Assembly (NCBI GenBank): GCA_021613375.1
Contig: CM038704.1
Coordinates: 8,156,091 to 8,220,090, forward strand
Origin: Megaleporinus macrocephalus
Taxonomy: Eukaryota; Chordata; Actinopteri; Characiformes; Anostomidae
Direction of reading: 5' to 3'
Length of the DNA stretch: 64,000 nucleotides
Position 1 is the stretch's first letter; every line of letters begins with the position of its first letter. The notes beneath the pieces are model-generated. The model worked only from the letters and a program-made list of their open reading frames with translations, made no database searches and was not told where the DNA came from. This document shows positions 55,610-64,000 of the stretch, piece by piece. The position numbers and the translations under genes are program-made.

Positions 55610-56130
55610 GGGAAGTGGTTTAATGGGTTAAAAGCGCTGCTGTGGTATATGATAAAGTGTGTCCAGCAGCTCCCCGCAGGCCTGAGCTGATGAAACTTCT
55701 GAAAGAAGGCAGTGTTTTTCCTGCTGCTTTGAGATATTAATCCACTTTTAAATAAAGTTAAACTTTTTTTTATTTATTTATTTGGTTTTTTTTGGTCTAA
55801 ACTAAATCTGAGTGACTGCTCCCGCTTGCCTGTCCCTTATTCATACGCTACTGGAACAAAAATGAATATTTTATGATTGGGAAGCTGGGCTATTTCTTTG
55901 ATATCTGTAAATTGCAGTTTCCCAGAACCAATATTTGTCATTCGGCATTAGGATGCGCTGAAGGAGCCCTACTTATCTCCACTGAAAATTATATATAATG
56001 CGTGCCGAAATGTCGAGCTTGGGGACACGGTTATGGAGGGGTGATTATCTCTGGCAGTTGCCATAGTAACCTGCTCAACTTCTAGGCCAGCTCAACAATG
56101 CAGTGATGTGGTTCAAGGGCAGGTTTCACT
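55610..56130. promoter_or_regulatory. candidate noncoding regulatory block with RFX X-box
   Basis: High-complexity sequence unlike any repeat here. At 56057-56070 it holds GTTGCCATAGTAAC, a full palindromic X-box (GTTGCC-AT-AGTAAC, consensus GTNRCC-NN-RGYAAC) bound by RFX factors. Near 55845 and 55925 there are ATTCAT and CCAAT-type words. No gene lies close by. Enhancer function is inferred. Confidence 0.4.
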
Positions 56131-56861
56131 TTGGTTTAACGCTCTTTTATTTCTCTTTTTTTTCCTCTGTTGGGCGAGAAAAAAAGCCAGAGCAAGATTT
56201 AAATCAGGCTAAATAGAACCGATAATTTTCCTAGATAATAGATCAGTAACATGATATATACCCTTGCTGGAAGTCTGCACAGTTTTATAACTCTCTGTAG
56301 AAAGATATAAATAAAGCTAAAATACTGTATTTCCAGGCAAAGAAGTTAATAAAGCTCAGTGTAAATCATATAACTTTGCTGCAGTGTGTTACTTCGAAGC
56401 CTCACTGACCGGCAATCTGTTCATAATGTTATAAAAAAAATTATTATGTTTTGTGTTGATTTGTATTTATTCTATTGTTATGTAGAGTTTCTTTGGCAAA
56501 TACACACACACACAGAATAAGTCATAATTCAATAATTTATATATATATATTGCTATAGAACTGTATAGTTCATAAGTTAATAAGTATATATCACTATATA
56601 ATTATAGTCCAGGAGTGATCACAGGCCAACCCCATTAAAGGAGCAATATATAAGATTTCAAACATGGTGCGGTTTCTTGTCCTCATTATTGAGTACATTT
56701 CATGACAGAGGCACATACACACATTGCTGCAAATAATAGAATTGTGTGTGGGTGTATATATGTATATGTGTATGTATGTACGTATGTATCTATATATATT
56801 TTTCTTTCTTCTTTTCTTTCATTTGTTTGTTTATTTAGTGGTTTATTTATTTATTTATTTA

Positions 56862-56895
<34 letters not shown>
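56862..56895. repeat. (TTA)n microsatellite
   Basis: A TTA run follows TTTA repeats. The open frames reading Y or L runs here are artefacts. Confidence 0.9.
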
Positions 56896-56897
<2 letters not shown>

Positions 56898-57148
56898 TTT
56901 CCTCTCCTTTATTGCCTGTCAGGCCTTTCTAAATAAATAAATAAATAAAATAAAAATACAAACATTAACAAGAATAGGCTATAGAAACCTATAGAGTTGT
57001 TCTTGTAAAAGCAAATATGTTTGGTACATCAGTGCATTCGGATTAACATTCTGATTGCAAAAATTGCCAGACATGACAGGTTAAAAAAACCGCTAACGCT
57101 AAACGTTGTTGGAGGGACGCCAGGAGAGAGTCCAGCGCATGTTCACGT

Positions 57149-57361
57149 TCACGGTTCTTCTCGCGGTTCTCCATAATCTGGAGCTTTTGGACTTCTTGTG
57201 TGGAGAAACTGTGGCACTGCATTGTGTTTTAGTCTACGCTTAAAACCAACAACCTCCGTCAAGTCTCTCACCAGTGGTGGTCTACTGAACCACTCAAACT
57301 CATCCAGACTGAAGTGAGGAGAGCGGAGCGGGGGTCTTTGGGTAGCTGTGTTGGTCCACAC
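57149..57361 (-). pseudogene. THAP-domain-like remnant
   Basis: The minus strand reads SPHFSLDEFEWF, then after about 20 residues KRRLKHNAVPQF. THAP zinc fingers end with a CxxHF segment, an acidic/aromatic stretch and a closing (K/R)L.x.AVP.(I/L)F box. The zinc-binding Cys before HF is Arg here (RSPH). The N-terminal half was not found. It could be an old THAP gene fragment or part of a THAP-bearing DNA transposon (P-element or Kolobok type). Confidence 0.45.
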
Positions 57362-58629
57362 GCTGCTTCACTAACTATTCTCCTTGTTTATGTTTGTGAA
57401 GCTGTTTAGACTAATATCAGTCTTCCCACTGCCTTTCACTGAAACAACATCAACAACACAATGTACATGGTTTTCTTTAAGCTAGGTTAGTAACTAACAT
57501 TCACTCCTTCACACCACAGTCCAGTTTAGCACTGAAACCATTTGACGTCATCTACCCAGCAGGCATTGCGCGTCAGAAATAATGGCTGCGTCCAATATGT
57601 TAAATATTTAGAATAAAAGCATTAATTTATTTAAAAAATCTGCTATTTTTTTAAACATGTCTTAACAATTTAGAGTCATTACAACATATTAAGGCTTACA
57701 AGTGTTACCAGCTGGGGGTCACTTTAAACTTTGTTACCAGCTGGGGGTCACTGCTAAACTCTACCTTATTTTTGTCAGTTATGCAATAGCTACCTAGCTA
57801 CTGTTTCTATCCAGCATTGCCTCAAGCCTTCAGTTTGTTATTAGTGCAGCTGCGGTTTAAAGATAAAACCAGGTGATGTTTGAAAATGAGATTAAGTCCA
57901 AGGCAGAATAGAGTAAGTCGTGTTTACGCTAGTGTTAGGCTAGTGTTAAGGGTAGTGTTAGGCTAGGGTTAGGGTTAGGCTAACCCTAGTGGACAGTTAT
58001 CAGCACTTCTACTAAGTATAGATTTTTTGTACAAGGACAGAAAGAAAGAACGATTGCCTACTATTTTTTTTCATTGGGTAGTAAAAACTGTGATTAAGCT
58101 TTAATATTTAATCTTATAATTAACAGCAATAACGGCCCATTCATACCACAGCACTGCAGGCATTAAACACCCTTAATTATTTATTCAAAGAACTCGGCTG
58201 CGAAAGGAAGAATCATTTCCACCCCAAAATCTGCAGATAACATTAGAAGATATGATGCACATTTATTTTAATAACTTTCAATATGTAGCCCAATGACCAG
58301 CCAGCTCTTCATACATCAGAGCTCATTAATATTCAACACTCGTCCAGAATGAATGTTTAATGTTATTCTAAAGAAGAGCTGTAACACCAGCAGTGAACTC
58401 TAACTATAGGCCTTGATTTGGGTCATATTTATCCAAAACAGGTAAAACCCACCATGAAGAAAAAACCCACCTCCGTGATGATGACACCTCAGCTTCTTAG
58501 TCCAGTTTTAGTTGAATGGTCTGCCACATTTAGGCACAAGACTTTAACTACTGCAGCATTTAAGGCGGAACTGAATAATTAAAGGAGAAACATTTCAGGC
58601 TTTGAAAAGATTTTCCATGTTTTACTTAA

Positions 58630-59345
58630 AGCTTGTTAACATTGCCTCACAGTAAGATGATCCGGGTTGGATTCCTGGTCCGGGTTCTTCTGTGTGGAAC
58701 GTGTATGTTCTCCTTGTGCTTGAGTGGGTTTCCTCCGGGTACTCCGGTTTCTTCCCACAGTCCAAACACATACATTAGGTTAATCACTCACTCTAAACTG
58801 CCTGTAGGCAAAGACGAATTAAGGATAGTCTCGGCCCCTGGGCAACTGGGATAACCACCCCCAACCCGCGCCCCTCGTGATCAAGGCCCCTCTAATGGTA
58901 TGCCCTGCTCTTCTTTAGGGCCCCCTGGTAGGGGCTTTAATAACCAGGGCCCTCAAAAATTATGCATCCCTCTTTTCCTAGGACCCCTAATAGCCAGAAG
59001 TCAAAGTCAGAGCAGTGCCACAATGCATGGCTAGGGCCCAAAAGCATGGCAAGAGAGCCTGGGGTCAAAGTCCCTGAAAGTCAGAGGATCCTTAAAATGG
59101 AGGGCCCTCAGAAATAAAAAAATATATTGTATCATAAATGTTGATAGGCATCGCAAAAAGTTTACTGTAATCCAGCCATGCCCGTAAGTGTGAGTGTGTG
59201 TTGGCCATGCAATGGTCTGGCGAACTGTCCATGGTGTGCCCCGCCTTCACCCGATGATGCTGGGATTGGCTCCAGCTCCCCTATGATCCTGACTAGTGGG
59301 ATAAAGCAAAAGATAATGGATGGATAGATGGATGGGTGAATGGAT
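58630..59345 (+). mobile_element. SINE/LINE-like fish repeat, split by about 350 bases
   Basis: The first part (58630-58805) has B-box-like GGTTGGATTCC and 'gtgggtttcctccgggtac'-type sequence. The second part (59165-59345) continues with 'ctggcgaactgtccatggtg', 'ggctccagctccccta' and a GATG-repeat end. The stretch between (58806-59164) is unlike the family and was presumably inserted or recombined in. Confidence 0.6.
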
Positions 59346-59907
59346 GGATAGATATACTTAAAGCTTATTATTTTATCTTTCACCTTTGATAAAAGCTCTC
59401 TGGTGTAGAGCTGCTGCTGCTGTTTCTGTAACAACCCACTCATATACAGTTAGTGACGTATCTAGACCTTCCATAAAGACTAAAGGGAGTTGGTCCTACC
59501 TGTTGTAAAATAAAGAGGGAGCCCAATTCAGAGTGTAGGCCTTATCCTTGGAGATATGACGGTACAGACATGACCTGAGAAAAGAGTGAAAAATGTCAAG
59601 CACACCCTATTTAAGTCCAGCGGATGGCCAGGTCGTTATCTTCTGAGCTTGGGACAAATTTCCTTGGGAGTTTCCTGCCATAAATCCACAGGATCTGCAG
59701 AGCCAAATACTTTATGACGGTCATCTCCAGACTCGATTTAGTAGGCAGGCATGTTATTTACACCCCTATAACTAATGAAAATGGGAGTGGTTTATTCCTC
59801 TGGCACTCTCTAAATATGCTGATGGTTAATCAAACCTGTTAAGACTTCTCTTCAGCTCCTGAAGTCCCAGCCAATAGGAGAGCTCGATTAACTATAATCT
59901 ACTTACA

Positions 59908-60585
59908 CTGATCAGCCATAACATTAAAACCATCTCCTTACATCTACACATACTGTTCACTTTATCAGCTCCACTTACCATACAGGAGCACTTTGTAGTT
60001 CTAGAATTACAGACTGTAGTTCATCTGATTTGCTGTATACACTGCTTATCCCCTTTTACCCTGTTCTTTAATGCTCAGGAGCCCCACAGGACCACCACAG
60101 AGCAAGTACTATTAGGGAGGTGGGTCATTCTCAGCACTGCAGTGACATTGACATGGTGTGGTGTGTTAGTGTGTGTTGCGCTGATATGATTAGATCAGAC
60201 ACAGCGGTGCTAACAGTGTCCTGTGGGCAGCAGCCTGTGACCACTGAAGAAGAACAAGAGGAACACAAACTGTGCAGCAGCAGATGAGCTACTGTCTCTG
60301 ACTTCATAGCTACATGGTGGACCAACAAGGTAGGCGTGTCTAATAGAGTGGACAGTGAGTGGATACAGTCTTTAAGAACATCAATGTCACTGCAGTGCTG
60401 AGAATGACCAACCACCCAAATAATACCAGCTCTGTGGTGGTATTTTGGGGGTCCTGGTCATTGAAGAACAGGGTAACAAAGTAAACAGAGAAAGAGATGG
60501 ACTACAGTCTGTACGTGTAGAACTACAAATAGCTCCCATATGGTTTGTGGAGCTGATAACATGGGCAGGGTGTGTATATACAATA
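59908..60585. mobile_element. foldback element with about 230-bp inverted arms
   Basis: The left arm (about 59908-60156) and the right arm (about 60385-60585) are imperfect inverted copies, for example 'tcattctcagcactgcagtg' on the left and its complement 'actgcagtgctgagaatga' on the right. The loop (about 60157-60384) has no coding. I associate this repeat with otophysan fish genomes. The superfamily is not assigned. Confidence 0.7.
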
Positions 60586-60713
60586 TCGGTGTACATACCA
60601 TAAACAAGTTCCTTTTACTTCAAATGTAACAATAAAGACCAGTACTGTATTACTTGAAGAGTTTAAATACATGATTCTGTAGAACAAATATCATATTACA
60701 GATATGCATTCTA

Positions 60714-61257
60714 TGGCTGTGTCTCAAACCCTAGTGAGTGTCCAAGTAGGCTGTCTAGGTAGCAGCTGTGTAAGTAGCATTCTCTCCTCATCTCTCCTCA
60801 TAAAACAGATTACTGAGACGCTCTAGTTAGAGAGAGAGACTGCGTCACGGCTTGTTCCCACCCACTGCAGCACGCCACTAGTGTTTTAGCTAGTTGCTAA
60901 GCCAATGGCCGGCATCCAAAACAATAGCCTGAGGCTTAAAAATCCACTAGCATAAATGCTAATGGCTCGAGTATAAAACTGCTAAATGGTGAAGGACTCG
61001 CTACAGAGTTGATAATAAAATCCTGTTTTGTATGATTATATGACCAGAAACACATTAAAACACCAGAGAGAATCAAAATAGATTTGCCTGCATTGCATCA
61101 TGGGATTGCTTTAGCGACTGAGGAAGTCAGGTTAAAATAAGGCTCCTCAGTAGACAGCATGTTTAGGGTATCTAAGAATTGGGACAGACTACATGTCGGG
61201 AGCGTGCATACTGTGACATAGGATGTAGGCCACTCACTAGGTTTTGAGACACACCCA
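60714..61257. mobile_element. about 544-bp MITE with inverted termini
   Basis: Left 'tggctgtgtctcaaacccta' pairs with right 'taggttttgagacacaccca' over about 30 bases. No open frame of transposase type. The target duplication is not clean. Confidence 0.65.
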
Positions 61258-61289
61258 ATAATTCTCATTAGTTATTAGACCTTCTCTGG

Positions 61290-61930
61290 AAGACGCTGAA
61301 GGTTCCCCGTTGTGTGATGTTCAGCGACTACAGCTTCTATTTCATCACCGTAAAGAAAACAACACTGATAGTTTATCATGATGAGTGAAGGTGCACAGCG
61401 TCATCCGCTCATTCTGTTGTAATTGACTGTCCGGAAAAAAGATCATAATCCCACTACAAAGAGTTCTGTTATTACTAAAGATGAAAGGCCAAAAGACCAA
61501 AGCAATTTCTCTAATGGCAGAGGAAACATCTTCTGTAGGCATCAAAGTAAATGAGACTGTCATCATTTTCCATACAAGAGTGCTTTTAATTCATCTGAAA
61601 CGAAGAAAGCCAAAATATTGAATGTTAAAAAATCAGCATAGACTTCTGGATCTGGACCAGCGGAACAGGCGTATGTGTATTTAGTGCTGCAGACCGACGA
61701 GCTGTTTACCGTTTACACTGGGATATTTGTCTTATTATGATAAGTTAATTCATTAGTTGTTGTTCTGCTGGCGTGTTTCTGCATATTTATCCGCGAAAGA
61801 TTTATGGGCCTCGTTCTTCTTTGGAGTTTGGAATGAACATAACAGCACTGCATTAGGGAATTGATCGGATCCCTCAGGAGGAACAGGCTAACAGTTGGTG
61901 TGAGGCAGCCTATTGAGCTCTATGAGGGTT
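61290..61930. other. high-complexity noncoding block, candidate conserved element
   Basis: No repeats and no coding signal. It is bounded by a MITE and a minisatellite and lies 1.3-2 kb before the CpG-rich block at 63.2 kb. A regulatory role is inference only. Confidence 0.3.
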
Positions 61931-62084
61931 TGTAGTTGATGTTAAAAGTGGTTAATGCGGTGCTATTGTAGGAAGGTCACATGGTTTCTTGGGAACTGTT
62001 TAAAATAACTGTCATCTACTTTTATTAATCTGTTTGTGTGTTTAGCTATTAGCATGCATGACTGTACTCAGGGTACTATAAAGG

Positions 62085-63000
62085 CAACTCCCATAAACTC
62101 CAGTACTGCTCCCAGAGACCCCGCTGCTGCTCCTGTGAGCCCACTGCTGCCCTCCGTAACCCCACTGCTGCCGTTTTAAATCAGACCACTGCTCTCTGAA
62201 CCCCACTGCTACCCTCATAATCCCCATCATAATCTGCTAAACCCTACTGCTGCTCCATTAAACTCTACTGCTGCTCCCCTAAACCCAATTACTGCTCTTT
62301 TAAACCCTCCTGCTGCTCCATTAAACCCCACTGCTGCTCTATAAACCACAACGGTGCTCCATTAAACCCCACTAATGCTAAACCCTACCACTGCTGCTCC
62401 ATTAAACCCCACTGCTGCTCTATAAACCACAACGGTGCTCCATTAAACCCCACTAATGCTAAACCCTACCACTGCTGCTCCATTAAACCCCACTGCTGCT
62501 CTATAAACCACAACGGTGCTCCATTAAACCCCACTAATGCTAAACCCTACCACTGCTGCTTCATTAAACCCCACGAATGCTAAACCCTACCACTGCTGCT
62601 TCATTAAACCCCACGAATGCTAAACCCTACCACTGCTGCTTCATTAAACCCCACTAATGCTAAACCCTACCACTGTTGCTCACGTGAACCCATTGCTGCC
62701 CTCATAAACCCCATTACTGCTCCCATGACCTGATTGCTACTCCGATAAACTCCACTGCTGCTCCCGTGAACCCACTGTTGCCCCCGTAACCCCACTGCTG
62801 CTCCCTTAAACCCCATTGCTGCTCCCAGAAACCCCACAGCTGCCGCCATAAACCCCACTGCTGCTTCCATGAACCCACTGTTGCCCCTGTAACCCCACTG
62901 CTGCCCTCATAAACCCCATTACTGCTCCCATGACCTGACTGCTACTCCCAGAAACCCCACAGCTGCTCCCACAACTACATTGCTGCTCCCATAAACGCTG
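62085..63000. repeat. 'actgctgctcc' minisatellite with 81-bp higher-order units
   Basis: Units of about 20-24 bases built from 'ccactgctgctcc' and '(a/g)taaacc' vary in spacing. An 81-base block ('attaaaccccactgctgctc' and 'tataaaccacaacggtgctc') repeats three times, at about 62320, 62401 and 62482, followed by shorter 'cacgaatgctaaaccctacc' units. Minus-strand open frames in it are artefacts. Confidence 0.9.
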
Positions 63001-63214
63001 AAAATTTGACAAACCAGATTTTTTGATTTATCTAATGTAAGTAGAGTGAATCCTCCAGGATGAAAGATCTCCAGGACTGGGACTGAACATCACTGTTCTA
63101 TGGCCGGCAAAGGTCAAGAACCCTTGGTAGAACCTTGATCTGTCCTCAGATTGCACTGTCGCCGTCACGCTCAACCCTTTTCCTGCTGATAAAACTTCTT
63201 ACGTCATTTTCACC

Positions 63215-63560
63215 CGTTGCGCGCAGACAGACGCGGCGTCAGACGGAAGCGCGGAGTGTCCAGAAACAGCTTTTGAAGTGTGAGGAGTAGTGAGAGATCA
63301 GAAGGAGCCTCTCCGGCGCATTACAGATGCAGATTGGGGTGCGCGCACTCCGCAGCACTTGGGCTCGGCCGCATCCTGAGCAGAGAGGAGCGCGCTCAAA
63401 TTACGGCTCCTCAACGTGTTATTGTTGTCTGACTAAATGAAAAGGCTTTGATGGCATAGCGCTGCCTTTTCTGCCGCAGATCATAACGCCGCTGTTTGTT
63501 TAGAGCTGTGTGGAAGCAGCGTCCGCTCACTTAAGGAGAAGATCAAAGAAAGGATGGCAA
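63215..63560 (+). promoter_or_regulatory. CpG-rich block, putative promoter / first exon of a gene beyond the window
   Basis: CpG density rises sharply compared with the preceding 15 kb. No TATA box at an obvious place, and no frame that looks coding. The high complexity, position at the window edge and absence of repeats suggest a CpG-island promoter with 5' UTR; strand is a guess. Which gene it serves cannot be told from here. Confidence 0.4.
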
Positions 63561-64000
63561 AAAAAAAAAAAGAAAAGCATCCTGCAACTTTAATTTATTC
63601 TCACAAACAAAAGGCTTAAATAGACGGCACAGAGGCGGCCGCCGGTGCAGCAGTGAGTGACTTGGGAAGTGATTTGTTTCAGCAATTTACCTGCTCCATT
63701 CCACACCACCGCTTCATCCCGGTGGAGAGGAAGAGGCTCTTTCCTGCCTCGGCTGGGATTTACTCGGCGTCCTCTTTCGCTCTCTCGCCGCTCCCACCTG
63801 CCACATCCGATTGAGTGACACCGGATGAGTGACATGGCTCGTGCCCCGCTCGTCCACGGGCCAATCTGAGCCTCGTATTTGTCTGACAGCCACTTGAGGG
63901 GAGACGGCGAAGACGAGCATCAGGCAGACGTGTCTGTCCCCACACTGGTCTTTTCTCATTTCCTTTTACAAGCCACAATATTGTAGTCACGTTTTTTTTT
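63561..64000. other. GC-richer sequence continuing to the window end
   Basis: Follows a 12-base A run. Minus-strand frames of 76-81 codons (63590-63990) are rich in R, S and P but are not recognised and overlap one another, so they are probably chance frames in CpG-rich DNA. Confidence 0.35.

Noticed and set aside
58660..58680. B-box-like GGTTGGATTCC considered as a tRNA gene
   Set aside because: No matching acceptor stem or anticodon arm; it is part of a dispersed SINE-like repeat.
63590..63990. overlapping 76-81 codon minus-strand frames at the window end
   Set aside because: Three frames over the same CpG-rich DNA, none with a known motif; likely chance frames.

Overview
This is a stretch of vertebrate nuclear DNA, almost certainly from a teleost fish. 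The genes are spliced with GT-AG introns, and the flanks are full of teleost-type mobile DNA: Rex1/CR1-like and L2-like LINE tails, decayed Tc1-like transposons, small hAT-like elements, SINE-like repeats, and many micro- and minisatellites. The long foldback element near 60 kb resembles repeats I associate with characiform or other otophysan fish. That is a weak inference, and the species cannot be fixed from the sequence.

Three protein-coding genes can be reconstructed exon by exon, all with intact frames. (1) ergic3 is on the minus strand, with 14 coding exons between 30495 and 9704 and 388 codons; it encodes an ER-Golgi cargo receptor. It includes a 15-nt microexon. (2) romo1 is on the plus strand, with coding exons at 16191-16321 and 16488-16596 and 79 codons. 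It encodes a small inner mitochondrial membrane protein and lies entirely inside ergic3 intron 10, in antisense orientation. (3) cyc1 is on the minus strand, with 7 coding exons between 46392 and 35554 and 307 codons; it encodes cytochrome c1 of respiratory complex III. Two of the three products are mitochondrial inner-membrane proteins, but nothing here shows an operon-like functional link.

Layout: 1-9.7 kb is AT-rich and repetitive. It holds a degenerate large tandem repeat, one isolated promoter-like site, a 61-bp minisatellite, a CA-rich compound minisatellite and TA tracts, with no gene I can support. 9.7-30.5 kb is ergic3 with nested romo1 and repeat-filled introns. 30.5-35.4 kb is a nest of transposons: LINEs inserted in Tc1 copies, an inverted repeat, and a hAT-type element with an exact 8-bp target duplication. 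35.5-46.4 kb is cyc1. 46.4-64 kb has no recognisable coding gene. It holds repeats, a THAP-domain-like remnant, several high-complexity stretches that could be conserved regulatory DNA (one with a full RFX X-box palindrome), and at 63.2-63.6 kb a CpG-rich stretch that looks like the promoter or first exon of a gene lying beyond the window.

I found no CRISPR array, rRNA, convincing tRNA or prokaryotic system. The long open frames at 3.3-6.4 kb and in the simple repeats are artefacts of tandem repetition. Copy numbers and edges of repeats were read by eye and are approximate unless an exact boundary is stated.
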